A model generated the notes under the pieces. That model had not been told where the DNA came from and did not search any database. It was given only the letters and a program-made list of their open reading frames with translations. The translations under genes and the position numbers were made by a program. 64,000 bases of DNA, from assembly GCA_030603745.1 (NCBI GenBank), contig JAUVXE010000001.1:273641-337640 (forward strand). Reading direction: 5' to 3'. The number at the start of each line of letters is the position of its first letter. Position 1 is the first letter of the stretch. This stretch comes from Coriobacteriia bacterium. GTDB taxonomy: Bacteria; Actinomycetota; Coriobacteriia; Anaerosomatales; SLCP01. This document shows positions 26,854 to 37,389 of this stretch, one piece after another.

Positions 26854-27918
26854 CTATCCAGCCCGTCCGACGAGCTCTTTGAGTATGTTCACGTCGAGCG
26901 CGCGCTGGGACGCGGTCTCGAGCGATATCATACCGCGCCTGTACAGGTCCGCCAGCGACGCGTCCATCGAGACCATCCCGTGCTGGTGCCCGGTCTGGAT
27001 GGCTGTGGGGATCTGGTGCGTCTTGCCCTCCCGGATCAGGTTCCTGATCGCGGGCGTCGGGACGAGCACCTCGACCGCGACCGCACGCCCCGACCCGTCC
27101 TTCACCGGGAGCAGTTGCTGGCTCACGATGCCCTGCAGGACGCCGGCGAGCTGGACGCGCACCTGCTGCTGCTGGTGCGGCGGGAAGACGTCGATGATCC
27201 GGTCGATCGTCTGTGCGGCGTCTTGCGTGTGCAGCGTGGCGAACACGAGATGCCCGGTCTCGGCCGCGGTGAGCGCTGCGGAGACGGTCTCGAGGTCGCG
27301 CATCTCGCCGATGAGGATCACGTCCGGATCCTGCCTGAGGATGAACTTGAGCGCCGCCGCGAACGACTTGGTGTCGGCCCCGACCTCACGCTGGTTGACC
27401 ACCGACTCCTCATGCTGGTGCAGGTACTCGATGGGGTCCTCGATCGTGATGATGTGCTCGGCGCGGGTGCGGTTGATATGGTCGACCATCGTCGCGAGCG
27501 TGGTCGACTTGCCCGAGCCGGTGGGCCCGGTCACCAGCACGAAACCCCGCGGTTTGCGCGCGAGCTCCGCCAGGATCGGCGGCAGGCCGAGCTCCTCGAA
27601 GGAGCGGATCTCCATCGGGATCGCGCGAAACGCGGCGCCGACGCTGTTGCGCTGATAGTAGGCGTTCACGCGGAACCGCGCGTACCCAGGCAGCGAGTAC
27701 GCGAAGTCGTACTCCCACTCACGCTCAAGCGCGGCGCGCTGCTCCTCGGACATGATGGAGTAGACGAGTTCGCGGGTCTGGGCGGGCGTGAGCTCCTCGC
27801 CGCCGAGCGGCGTGAGCAGGCCGTGCCGACGGATCGTCGGCGGAACCCCTACGGTGATGTGCAGGTCCGAAGCCCCCCGCTCCAGGCACTGCGCGAGCAT
27901 CGTGTTCAGGTCGAGCAC
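26854..27918 (-). CDS. pilT: Pilus retraction ATPase PilT
   Basis: 354 residues from GTG 27918, chosen because GGGGGAG lies just upstream; the first ATG is 6 codons in and too far from it. Walker A GPTGSGKSTTLATM, the Asp box and Walker B region (DPDVILIGEMRDLETV), the His box (HLVFATLHTQDA) and the PilT hallmark AIRNLIREGK are all present. It depolymerises the pilus for twitching or DNA uptake. It starts 23 bases after pilB. Confidence 0.95.
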   Translation of the reverse strand: MLDLNTMLAQCLERGASDLHITVGVPPTIRRHGLLTPLGGEELTPAQTRELVYSIMSEEQRAALEREWEYDFAYSLPGYARFRVNAYYQRNSVGAAFRAIPMEIRSFEELGLPPILAELARKPRGFVLVTGPTGSGKSTTLATMVDHINRTRAEHIITIEDPIEYLHQHEESVVNQREVGADTKSFAAALKFILRQDPDVILIGEMRDLETVSAALTAAETGHLVFATLHTQDAAQTIDRIIDVFPPHQQQQVRVQLAGVLQGIVSQQLLPVKDGSGRAVAVEVLVPTPAIRNLIREGKTHQIPTAIQTGHQHGMVSMDASLADLYRRGMISLETASQRALDVNILKELVGRAG

Positions 27919-27941
27919 GACTCCCCCTCTGTCTCGGACGA

Positions 27942-29618
27942 TCAGACGATCACGCGCAGAATCTCCTCGATGGACGTCTGGCCCATGCGGACCTTCTCGA
28001 GGCCGTCCTGACGCAGCGTGAGCATCCCCTCGGCTATCGCCTGCTTCTTGATCTCCTCGGCCGTTGCCTCGGCGACGGCGAGGCGGCTGATCTCCTCGGA
28101 CACGATGAGCACCTCGTGCACGCCCATCCGGCCCTTGTAGCCGGTCCCGCCGCACTTCTTGCATCCGACGGCCTTGAAGATCCTGTCCGGAAGATTATCG
28201 GCCGGAAAGCCCGCGTCGATGAGCGCCTGCGGTTTGGGGCTGTACTCCTCCTTGCACTCCTTGCACAGCCGCCGGGCGAGCCGCTGGGCGAGCACGCAGT
28301 CCACCGCCGAGGAGACGAGGAACGGCTCGACCCCCATCTCCACCAGGCGAGTGATGGCGCCCGGGGCGTCGTTGGTGTGCAGGGTGGAGAGTACGAGGTG
28401 GCCGGTGAGCGCGGACTCGATCGCGATGCCGGCGGTCTCGCGATCACGGATCTCGCCCACGAGGATGACATCGGGCGAGCAGCGGAGGAACGAGCGGAGC
28501 GCACGGGCGAAGGTGAGGCCGGCCCGCGCGTTGGTCTGGCACTGATTGATGCCCGGCACGCGATACTCGACGGGGTCCTCGGCGGTGATGATGTGCTTCT
28601 CGGGCGAGTTGAGCACGTTGATCGCCGCGTAGAGCGAGGTCGACTTGCCGGAGCCCGTGGGGCCGGTCACCAGGATGGCGCCGTAGGGCTTGCGGAACGA
28701 GGCCTCGAAGCGGTCGAGTGAGGACGGGAGGAAGCCGAGATCGGAGAGCTGGAGCATGATGGCGTCTTTGCGCAGGATACGCAGGACGATGCGCTCGCCG
28801 TAGACGGTGGGGAGCGACGAGACGCGGAAGTCGACCTTGTGGCCGCTCACCGTGACCGCGCAGTGGCCGTCTTGGGGCTTGCGGGTCTCGGCGATGTCCA
28901 TCTCGGCCATGATCTTGAAGCGGCTGATGATCGACGCCTGCACGGTACGCGGGCTGCGCATCACCTCGTGGAGCACGCCGTCGACACGGAACCGCACTCG
29001 GAGGTCCTTCTCCTGCGGCTCGATATGGATGTCGGAGGCCCCGTCGGTCACGGCCTTGTTGATGATGTAGTTGACGAGCTTGACGATAGGGGCGTCCGAC
29101 GTGACGTCCGTGAGCTGCTCGAGGTCGATCTCCTCGACCTCGTCACTGCCGATGAAGTCGTCTTCCTCGGCGTGCTCGGCGACCTTGTAGTACTCCTCGA
29201 TGGTGGCGAGGATGTCGTCTTTGGTCGAGATCGCGGGCTTGATCTCGTGGCCGGTGAGGATGCGGAGGTCGTCGAGGGCGAGCACGTTCTGAGGGTCGGC
29301 CATCGCGACCACGAGCTCGCCGTCGCCCATCGAGACGGGCATGAGCGTGTAGCGCTGCGCGAGGTCCTTGGGGACGGCGGCGATCGCGGTCGGCTCCGGG
29401 GTGGTGACCGAGAAGTCGATGTACTGGATGCCGATCTGGGCGGCCATGACCGACAGGATCGCGCCCTGGGTCGCGTACCCGAGGTCGACGAGGACGCGGC
29501 CGAGCGGGCTGCCCGTCGCCTTGTGCACTTCGAGTGCGTCTGTGAGTTGCCGGTCGGTGATGATCCCTGCTCGCATGAGCAGCGCACCGAGCCGCTGTCC
29601 TGCCTCCGCCACTGACAC
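27942..29618 (-). CDS. pilB: Pilus extension ATPase PilB (first copy)
   Basis: 558 residues. An N-terminal MshEN domain (about 9-65) carries RLGALLMRAGIITDRQL and PLGRVLVDLGYATQ, the two halves of the motif that binds cyclic di-GMP in MshE; the second half ends in the expected Gln, the first in His. A second N-terminal domain, Walker A GPTGSGKSTSLYAA, Asp/His boxes and a four-Cys zinc site (CKECKEEY and CKKCGGTG) follow. It drives pilus polymerisation. GTG 29618 and GTG 29612 are both possible starts. It precedes pilT and pilC. Confidence 0.94.
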   Translation of the reverse strand: MSVAEAGQRLGALLMRAGIITDRQLTDALEVHKATGSPLGRVLVDLGYATQGAILSVMAAQIGIQYIDFSVTTPEPTAIAAVPKDLAQRYTLMPVSMGDGELVVAMADPQNVLALDDLRILTGHEIKPAISTKDDILATIEEYYKVAEHAEEDDFIGSDEVEEIDLEQLTDVTSDAPIVKLVNYIINKAVTDGASDIHIEPQEKDLRVRFRVDGVLHEVMRSPRTVQASIISRFKIMAEMDIAETRKPQDGHCAVTVSGHKVDFRVSSLPTVYGERIVLRILRKDAIMLQLSDLGFLPSSLDRFEASFRKPYGAILVTGPTGSGKSTSLYAAINVLNSPEKHIITAEDPVEYRVPGINQCQTNARAGLTFARALRSFLRCSPDVILVGEIRDRETAGIAIESALTGHLVLSTLHTNDAPGAITRLVEMGVEPFLVSSAVDCVLAQRLARRLCKECKEEYSPKPQALIDAGFPADNLPDRIFKAVGCKKCGGTGYKGRMGVHEVLIVSEEISRLAVAEATAEEIKKQAIAEGMLTLRQDGLEKVRMGQTSIEEILRVIV

Positions 29619-29766
29619 GGCCTCTCAGGTGGTTGCCGAGCGATCCCCCCATGCCGGCCGGATGGCCGGCACCCTCAACCCTCATACGTGGATATGGTAC
29701 GACATCGCGCCGACATTCGGCAGCGCGGGATCGGACCGGCCGGCGAACCTCAGCCTGGGAACAGCG
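29619..29766 (-). other. Leader of the pilB-pilT-pilC unit with a hairpin
   Basis: 148 bases without a gene. Positions 29653-29670 read GCCGGCC-ATCC-GGCCGGC on the minus strand, a 7-bp perfect stem just ahead of the pilB start. No T tract follows, so it is more likely leader structure than a terminator. No convincing promoter was found. Confidence 0.3.
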
Positions 29767-31035
29767 TCACGACGTGTGCTTCGCGCGCCGGAGCTCGTCG
29801 AAGAGCACCGTCGCGAAGCGCTGGAACTGGTCGTACGTGCGGGTCCCCGCCCGCACGCCGATGCGGAACTCACCGAACCACATCTCGACGGGCGCCGCCA
29901 TCACGTACTCGGGAACCTCGGGCGCGGGCGCCGGTTCGGGTGCGGGTGCCGGGGCGGGCGCGGGCGCCGGTTCGGGTGCCGGTGCGGATGCGGGCGCCGG
30001 TGCGGATGCGGGGCCGGATGCCGGCGCGGATGCTGGGGCGGGAGCGGGTTCGGGTGCCGGTGCGGCACCGAGTGCGGCGAGCCACTCGTCGTCGATGTCG
30101 CCGACGGTCACCGGGGTCGGCTCGGGCACCGGCTGCGAGGTGGCCTCGTCGGCGACCGGTGAGAGCACCGGCGCTGACTGATCGGCCTCGAGAGCCGCTC
30201 GCCATGCAGCCTCCAGGTGGTCTTCCTCCCCCGCCGCCGCAGGCTGAGCGTCCGCGACCTCCTCGGTCGCCGGGAACTCCCACGCGGGCGCAGGCAGAGC
30301 GGGCTCAGATTCCGGCTCGGGCTCAGGCAGCGGCTCCAGTTCGGGTTCGGGTTCGGGTTCGGGTTCGGGTTCGGGCCCCGGCTCTGGCTCTGGCTCGGGC
30401 TGCGGCTCGGGCTGCGGCTCGGGTAGCGGCTCGGGCTCGGGCTGCGGCTCGGGCAGCGGCTCGGGATCCAGCTCGCGCCGCGGCCCGGATTCGCTCGCAG
30501 GGGCCGCCTGCCACTCGAACATCGGGTCCGCGGCAACAGAAGGCTGGTCCGGCTCGTCCTTCGCGGGTGCCTCGGCGATGTCGTCCTCGGCGATGAGTGT
30601 CGCCCAGACGGTGTCGATCGACGGGAGCGCCTCCTGCTGCGCGGACCCGGCTCCGGCGACGGGCGGAGCCTCCTCCAAGCGGGACTCGGGCCGCTGCGGT
30701 TCACCCGCAAGAGGCTCGCTGAAAGACGGGCCGGGAGCGCTCGCGTCCTCGGCGGGGCGCCAGTCGCCGACCCGCAGGGGCTCCTCGAGCGGTGAGGCGA
30801 ACGTGTCCGCGAGCGGGTCTGCGGCGACCGGCACACCCTCCTCGGCAGGCACGGGATCGACCGGCACCGGCTCGGCGTGATCGTGCGCCCGGGGGACGAC
30901 CGGCGCGACCGGTGGCGTCGTGGCCCGCAGCCGGGCGCGCCGCCGAGCGGCGCCGGCGAGCGAGACCAGGAGATAGAGCAGCGCGAGAACCAGGAGTCCG
31001 AAGGCGCCGGCCAGGATGTACAGCCGAGCATCCAC
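29767..31035 (-). CDS. One-pass membrane protein with Pro-Glu and Pro-Ala tracts (unknown function)
   Basis: 422 residues, not recognised as a known family. One membrane helix (about 5-29) is followed by Arg-rich residues and about 330 residues of low complexity: mixed acidic, then a Pro-Glu tract (about 190-245), then a Pro-Ala tract (about 325-370). The last 50 residues ([20 protein letters not shown] onward) are of normal complexity and rich in aromatic residues, so they may be the functional head. With the helix N-terminal and no signal cleavage site, the tail may lie in the cytoplasm or span the wall. It sits between the GTPase gene (3 bases upstream) and pilB. Confidence 0.6.
   Translation of the reverse strand: MDARLYILAGAFGLLVLALLYLLVSLAGAARRRARLRATTPPVAPVVPRAHDHAEPVPVDPVPAEEGVPVAADPLADTFASPLEEPLRVGDWRPAEDASAPGPSFSEPLAGEPQRPESRLEEAPPVAGAGSAQQEALPSIDTVWATLIAEDDIAEAPAKDEPDQPSVAADPMFEWQAAPASESGPRRELDPEPLPEPQPEPEPLPEPQPEPQPEPEPEPGPEPEPEPEPEPELEPLPEPEPESEPALPAPAWEFPATEEVADAQPAAAGEEDHLEAAWRAALEADQSAPVLSPVADEATSQPVPEPTPVTVGDIDDEWLAALGAAPAPEPAPAPASAPASGPASAPAPASAPAPEPAPAPAPAPAPEPAPAPEVPEYVMAAPVEMWFGEFRIGVRAGTRTYDQFQRFATVLFDELRRAKHTS
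29925..30064 (-). repeat. Imperfect Pro-Ala-coding repeat
   Basis: Degenerate 6-base units (variants of GGTGCC/GCGGGC/GATGCG) encode alternating Pro and Ala with occasional Ser, Glu or Gly. Unit length is a multiple of three, so copy-number change would keep the frame. Confidence 0.7.
30340..30375 (-). repeat. Perfect (TTCGGG)6 hexanucleotide repeat coding Pro-Glu
   Basis: Six identical copies of TTCGGG on the plus strand (CCCGAA on the coding strand, Pro-Glu). It is the most regular part of a wider Pro-Glu tract from about 30309 to 30470. A run of perfect short repeats is prone to slippage, which would lengthen or shorten the linker without a frameshift. Confidence 0.9.
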
Positions 31036-31038
31036 CGG

Positions 31039-31566
31039 CTAGCCCATGCTCTCCAGGATCCGATAGAGGAGGCCGAGGAGAACCGCCTTCACCGAGTCCT
31101 TCTCGCGTGCATCGACGGGCAGGAGGGGCACGGACTCCTCGATCTCGAGCGAGCCGCGCAGTGCTCGAAGCGCCTCGAGGTCGTCGGCCGCCACCTTGTT
31201 GGCGGCGACCACGAACGGCACGTCGGACATCTCCTTGAAGAAGCGGATCATCGAGGCCGCGTCGGCGATCGACTCCTCGCTCGTCGTGTCGACCAGGAGC
31301 ACGAAACCGAGCATGCCCTCGGAGAGCGTCTCCCACATGAAGGAGAAGCGCTCCTGGCCGGGGGTGCCGAAGAGGTAGAGGACGACGTCATCGGAGATCG
31401 TGATGCGACCGAAGTCCATCGCGACCGTGGTCTCGCCCGTCCCCTCGTTGGAGACGTCGCTGATCTGGCGTTCGGTCGAGAGCACCGTGATCTCGCTCAC
31501 CGACTTGATGAACGTGGTCTTGCCGGCGTTGAACGGACCGGTCACCACGACCTTCACCGACTGCAT
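31039..31566 (-). CDS. Small Ras-like GTPase of the MglA/CvnD type
   Basis: 175 residues. G1 GPFNAGKTT (about 10-18), a switch I Thr in GETTVAMDFG, and LFGTPGQERF (about 65-74) in place of the canonical DTAGQ. The region AANKVA is where NKxD is expected, but the Asp is missing. FGTPGQ-type switch II is shared with the actinobacterial conservon GTPases (CvnD) and related prokaryotic Ras-like proteins. These work with roadblock proteins, one of which is encoded 1.9 kb upstream. The neighbours are pilus genes, so a polarity or activity switch for the pilus is inferred. It starts 20 bases after the DUF4388 gene. Confidence 0.85.
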   Translation of the reverse strand: MQSVKVVVTGPFNAGKTTFIKSVSEITVLSTERQISDVSNEGTGETTVAMDFGRITISDDVVLYLFGTPGQERFSFMWETLSEGMLGFVLLVDTTSEESIADAASMIRFFKEMSDVPFVVAANKVAADDLEALRALRGSLEIEESVPLLPVDAREKDSVKAVLLGLLYRILESMG

Positions 31567-31585
31567 ATGCTCGTCCTATCCTCCG

Positions 31586-33382
<1,797 letters not shown>

Positions 33383-33435
33383 CGGCTGCGATCAGACCCT
33401 TCTCGAGACACGACCTTCGGTGCGGTGGCGTCCGC

Positions 33436-34077
33436 CTAGCGGAGCACGTCGGCGATCTGATCTGCGGCGGCCCTCATGTCGTAGAGCACCAGCCCGAGTT
33501 TGGCGCCGTGCTGCGCAAGAACGGTGAGGACCGCCCGGTCCCCCGCCGCCATGAGTATGACGTACCCTTCGGCGCCCTCGATGAAGACCTGCGAGAGCGC
33601 TCCTCGGCCAAGTTCCGCGGCGGCGCGCTCGCCGAGGCCGAGGATCGCCGCCGACATCGCTCCGACGCGGTCCTCCTGCATCCCCTGCGGGAGCGCCGAG
33701 GCCATGATGAAGCCGTCGAGGCTGACGAGCGCCGAGGCCTCGATCTCGGCCGAGTCGTGCATGAGCCCGTCGAGTGCCGCGGCCAGACGGTCCTCGCGGC
33801 TCGCCGGGCGCGCGGTAGCCTGGGGACGGCCCTCGGTGGTCACCGGCTGCGCAGGCGCGGGAACCGGTGCGGGCTGCGAAGCGGCGGGTGCGGCCACCGG
33901 CGCCGGTGCTGCGGGCGCGGGCGGCGCGACAGGCGCCTGGGCGGGCACCGGCGCGGGCTGCTGCCCGGGCCGGACGGCGGGTACCACGACCGGGGCAGGG
34001 ATCAGCTCGTCGTCCTCGTCGAGGATCTCGTCGTCGACATCACTGATGAAGTAGTCGCCGATCCCGTTCTCAGCCAT
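33436..34077 (-). CDS. Roadblock/LC7 domain protein (MglB-like)
   Basis: 213 residues from ATG 34077, chosen because GGAGGTG lies 8 bases upstream; ATG 34095 would place that site inside the gene. An acidic N-terminus (FISDVDDEILDEDDEL) and a Pro-Ala linker (about 28-85) precede a roadblock/LC7 domain (about 95-213) with the typical SALVSLDGFIMASALP and RGALSQVFIEGAEGYVILM strands. Roadblock proteins regulate Ras-like GTPases (MglB on MglA; CvnB with CvnD). First gene of the roadblock-DUF4388-GTPase run. Confidence 0.88.
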   Translation of the reverse strand: MAENGIGDYFISDVDDEILDEDDELIPAPVVVPAVRPGQQPAPVPAQAPVAPPAPAAPAPVAAPAASQPAPVPAPAQPVTTEGRPQATARPASREDRLAAALDGLMHDSAEIEASALVSLDGFIMASALPQGMQEDRVGAMSAAILGLGERAAAELGRGALSQVFIEGAEGYVILMAAGDRAVLTVLAQHGAKLGLVLYDMRAAADQIADVLR

Positions 34078-34249
34078 CCCCCACGACACCTCCATGACGC
34101 GCTCGACCTGCGGAGAGAGCGCGCGCGACCGGGGTCGGACACCGGCCGTTCACGCACGGTCTAGTCTCTCACGAAGGAGTGGGGGTTACAACACGACATC
34201 GGGGCGTTCCCGCACTACGAGCGCAGTGCGCGCGTGCGTGTGCCGGCCG
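34078..34249 (-). other. Gap between the second pilB and the roadblock gene
   Basis: 172 bases without a gene. It may hold the promoter of the roadblock-DUF4388-GTPase run, since the flanking genes are tightly spaced. TTGTAA is present on the minus strand but no good -10 at the right distance. No terminator-like hairpin with a T tract was found. Confidence 0.3.
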
Positions 34250-35929
34250 TCACACCACGACGCGCATGATCTCCTCGATGGAGGTCACGCCGAGGAGGAC
34301 CTTCTCGAAGCCGTCGTCGCGCAGGGTCTTCATCCCCTCGGCGATCGCCTGCCGCTTGATGTCGTCCGCCGACGCGTTCTCGACCGTCATCCGCTCGAGC
34401 GTCTCAGACATCGTGAGCACCTCGTGCACGCCCATGCGGCCCCGATACCCGATGTTGTTGCACTTGGTGCACCCCCGCGCGCGGTAGATGCGAGGCAGCT
34501 TGTCCGGCTCGTAGGGGAACCCGACCCGATCGAGCGCCTCGGGCTCGGGCGTGTACTCCTCCTTGCAGTCCGCGCACAGCCGCCGGGCGAGTCGCTGGGC
34601 GAGCACGCACGTGATGGCCGAGGCCGTCAGGAACGGCTCGATCCCCATCTCGGTGAGGCGGGTCACCGCCGAGGGGGCGTCGTTGGTGTGGAGCGTGGAG
34701 AGGACGAGGTGCCCGGTGAGCGCGGCCTCGATGGCGATCGTGCCCGTCTCGGCGTCACGGATCTCACCGATCATGACCGTGTCGGGGTCCTGGCGCAGGA
34801 TGGAGCGGAGGGCGGCAGCGAAGGTCATCCCCGCCTTCTCGTGGACCTGGACCTGCGAGAGGCCGGCGAGGCGGTACTCCACCGGGTCCTCGACGGTGAT
34901 GAGGTTCGTGCGGACGTCGTTGGTCTCGTTGATCGCCGCGTAGAGGGTGGTCGACTTACCGGAACCGGTGGGGCCGGTGACGAGGATCGCGCCGTAGGGC
35001 AGCTTGAGCGCCTCGAGCAGGCGCTCGATCGGCTGCTCGAGGAAGCCGAGGTCCTTGAGCGACATCATGATGGCGTCCTTGCGCAGCAGGCGCAGGACGG
35101 CGAGCTCGCCATGGACGAGCGGCAGGACGGCCACCCGGAAGTCCACGGACTTGCCGTCGAGCACCACGCCGAAGCGCCCGTCTTGGGGGATCCGCTTCTC
35201 GGCGATGTCCATGCCGGCCGAGATCTTGAGACGACTGATGAGCTGGCGATGCATCTTCTTGGGGCTCCGGAAGATCTCCTGGCACACGCCGTCGATCCGG
35301 TAGCGCACCCGCAACTCGTGCTCGTGCGGCTCGATGTAGATGTCGCCGGCCCCCTGCCGGATCGCCTCGGTCACGATCAGGTTCATGAGCTTGGCGACCG
35401 CGGACTCCTCGTCCTCGGCGCCCTCGTCGTCATCCTCATCGGCCCCCGTCGCGACCGCGCCTTCGAGGTCGTCCATCATCCCCTCGACGTCTTGCTGTGA
35501 GGCGGCGAACTTGTCGATCGCGTGGAGCAGCTCACTCTCGGCGGCGACGACGGGCCGGATGTCGTACCCGGTGACGATCCGCAGGTCGTCGATGGCGTAG
35601 AGGTTCGCCGGGTCGGCCATCGCGACCATGAGCTCGCCGTCTTGGATCTTGATCGGCAGCACCGTGTAGCGCCGCGCGAGGTCCGAGGAGAGGCTCGTCG
35701 CCGCGTTCGCGTCGATGTCGTAGTTGCCGAGGTCGATGAAGACGAGACCCATCTTCTCGGCCATGGTCTGGGCGACCTTGACCTCCGAGACGACCCCTGT
35801 TTCATCGAGGACGGCCGTGAGGCTGCGCCCGTCGGTGGTCTCGGCGAGGGCGGCCTCGAGCTGCTCCTCCGTGATCACACCCGCCTGCACCAGCAGCAGG
35901 CCGAGCCGTTTTCCGCTCGCCGCGCTCAT
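34250..35929 (-). CDS. pilB: Pilus extension ATPase PilB (second copy)
   Basis: 559 residues from ATG 35929, which overlaps the aroE stop (ATGA). N-terminal MshEN-like domain starts RLGLLLVQAGVITEEQL, but the second half (SLTAVLDETGVVSEVK) has lost the LG of the cyclic di-GMP motif. An acidic insert (about 175-195, DEDDDEGAEDEE) follows. The ATPase core has GPTGSGKSTTLYAA, the Walker B and His boxes and a zinc site (CADCKEEY, CTKCNNIG). About half the residues look shared with the first PilB by eye. Two extension motors may serve different conditions or different pilins. Confidence 0.94.
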   Translation of the reverse strand: MSAASGKRLGLLLVQAGVITEEQLEAALAETTDGRSLTAVLDETGVVSEVKVAQTMAEKMGLVFIDLGNYDIDANAATSLSSDLARRYTVLPIKIQDGELMVAMADPANLYAIDDLRIVTGYDIRPVVAAESELLHAIDKFAASQQDVEGMMDDLEGAVATGADEDDDEGAEDEESAVAKLMNLIVTEAIRQGAGDIYIEPHEHELRVRYRIDGVCQEIFRSPKKMHRQLISRLKISAGMDIAEKRIPQDGRFGVVLDGKSVDFRVAVLPLVHGELAVLRLLRKDAIMMSLKDLGFLEQPIERLLEALKLPYGAILVTGPTGSGKSTTLYAAINETNDVRTNLITVEDPVEYRLAGLSQVQVHEKAGMTFAAALRSILRQDPDTVMIGEIRDAETGTIAIEAALTGHLVLSTLHTNDAPSAVTRLTEMGIEPFLTASAITCVLAQRLARRLCADCKEEYTPEPEALDRVGFPYEPDKLPRIYRARGCTKCNNIGYRGRMGVHEVLTMSETLERMTVENASADDIKRQAIAEGMKTLRDDGFEKVLLGVTSIEEIMRVVV

Positions 35930-36831
35930 TCGGTCCCCTCGACCCCCTGTCGGGCGACGGAGTCCATCGCCGCCTGAGCCGCCTGGGCCATCACGTCCCG
36001 CGGTGCGGAGACCTGCGCGCCCTCGCTCCAGATCTCCAGCGACATCGCGCCCTGCGACAGAAGCATGCCGAGGCCGTCGACGGCAGTCGCGCCCACCGAT
36101 CGCGCCGCGAGCATGAGCGGGGTCGGCCCGGCCCGGTAGATCATGTCGGCCACCACCTGGCCTGCGTGCATCCACTCGGCCGGCACGGGGGAGGGGTCGG
36201 CGGGTGCCATGCCGAGCGGCGTGGCGTTGACCACGAGCGCGGCCTCGGACACCGTCCGCGCGGCGCCGGCGTCGAGCAGGCCCGCCGCGAGCTCGGTCGA
36301 CCGCGCGTGCGGTGCGATACGTTCGACGAGCTCCTCGGCACGTCCGAGAGAGCGGTTGAGCACGGTCACGCGGGCCGCTTTCGCGAGCACGAACGCGACC
36401 GTGGCCGCACCGGCGGCGCCACCGGCCCCCACGACCACGACCGAGCGGCCCTCCGGGGAGAACCCGAGATCGGCCGCGAGCGAGTCGACGAGGCCGCGGC
36501 CATCGGTGTTGTAGCCGATCAGTCGGCCGTCGACGCAGTGCACGGTGTTCACGGCCCCGGCGATCCTCGCAAGCATCGCGACCTCGTCGCAGTACTCGAG
36601 CATCGCCTGCTTGTACGGCATGGTGACGTTGAAACCGACGAACGGCAGCACACGGACCGCGGCGAGCACCCGGCGCAGGTCCTCTTCGTCGCGCACGGGC
36701 AGGGGAACGTACGCCCAGTCGAGCCCGGCGGCCTCGTAGGCGGCGTTGTGCATCGCGGGCGAGAGGCTGTGCGTGACCGGCCAGCCGATGATGCCGGCCA
36801 GCCGCGTCCTCCCGCTGATCGAAACGCTCAT
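35926..36831 (-). CDS. aroE: Shikimate dehydrogenase
   Basis: 301 residues. SLSPAMHNAAYEAAGLDWAY, NVTMPYKQAML, AGAVNTV and NTDGRGLVDSL line the shikimate site, and VVVGAGGAAGAATVAFVLA is the NADP Rossmann loop. It reduces 3-dehydroshikimate to shikimate. The catalytic Lys lies in MPYKQAM. It overlaps the second pilB by 4 bases, tying a housekeeping gene to the pilus cluster. The order alaS-ruvX-mltG-aroE matches M. tuberculosis apart from inserted genes. Confidence 0.95.
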   Translation of the reverse strand: MSVSISGRTRLAGIIGWPVTHSLSPAMHNAAYEAAGLDWAYVPLPVRDEEDLRRVLAAVRVLPFVGFNVTMPYKQAMLEYCDEVAMLARIAGAVNTVHCVDGRLIGYNTDGRGLVDSLAADLGFSPEGRSVVVVGAGGAAGAATVAFVLAKAARVTVLNRSLGRAEELVERIAPHARSTELAAGLLDAGAARTVSEAALVVNATPLGMAPADPSPVPAEWMHAGQVVADMIYRAGPTPLMLAARSVGATAVDGLGMLLSQGAMSLEIWSEGAQVSAPRDVMAQAAQAAMDSVARQGVEGTE

Positions 36832-36882
36832 CCGTCCTGCTTCCCCCGCCCGGGCGATCCGGCCGGTCTCCTCGGCAGAAGT

Positions 36883-37377
36883 CTACGCGAGCGGCTCCCT
36901 GCCTGCCAGCAGGCGTCGCTCGACCCGGCGCAGGACGAGCGTGTGCGGGAGGTCGGAGGAGGAGAGCGGCGTGACGAGGATCGTCTTCATGCCGAGGAGG
37001 TTGCCTCCGAGCACGTCGGTGAAGATCTGGTCGCCGACGACGGCCGACTCCTCGGCGGTCGCCCCGGCCACCGCGAGACCACGGCGGAACGCCTGCGGAA
37101 GCGGCTTGAGCGACTTGGCGACGATCGGCAGGCCGAGGTCGGCCGCGACGTCCTCGACGTGCGCGTGCCAGTTGTTCGAGACGAGGCAGCCCGTGAAGCC
37201 CGCAGCCGGAAGCGCCTCGATCCAGGCCCGCACCTCGGGGGTGATACCGCTGCCGTCACGCGGGAGCAGCGTGTTGTCGAGGTCCATCAGCAGCACCCGG
37301 ATCCCGGAGGCCCGGAGCGACTCGAGGTCGATCGCGAGGACGTCGGTGTGGTAGAGGTCGGGTCTCAGCAGGGACAT
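36883..37377 (-). CDS. yqeG: YqeG-family HAD IIIA phosphatase
   Basis: 164 residues from ATG 37377 (AAGG 5 bases upstream; GTG 37383 possible). HAD motifs: LLMDLDNTLLPRD (nucleophile and acid Asp), VSNNW (motif II Ser), SLKPLP (motif III Lys) and VGDQIFTDVLGG (motif IV). YqeG proteins are related to mitochondrial Gep4, a phosphatidylglycerophosphate phosphatase, so lipid phosphate removal is a possible role; the bacterial substrate is not shown here. Confidence 0.9.
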   Translation of the reverse strand: MSLLRPDLYHTDVLAIDLESLRASGIRVLLMDLDNTLLPRDGSGITPEVRAWIEALPAAGFTGCLVSNNWHAHVEDVAADLGLPIVAKSLKPLPQAFRRGLAVAGATAEESAVVGDQIFTDVLGGNLLGMKTILVTPLSSSDLPHTLVLRRVERRLLAGREPLA

Positions 37378-37389
37378 GGTCACCTTTCG

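Noticed and set aside
29925-30470. Repeat tract as a CRISPR array
   Set aside because: Units are 6 bases, in frame with a protein, with no spacers.
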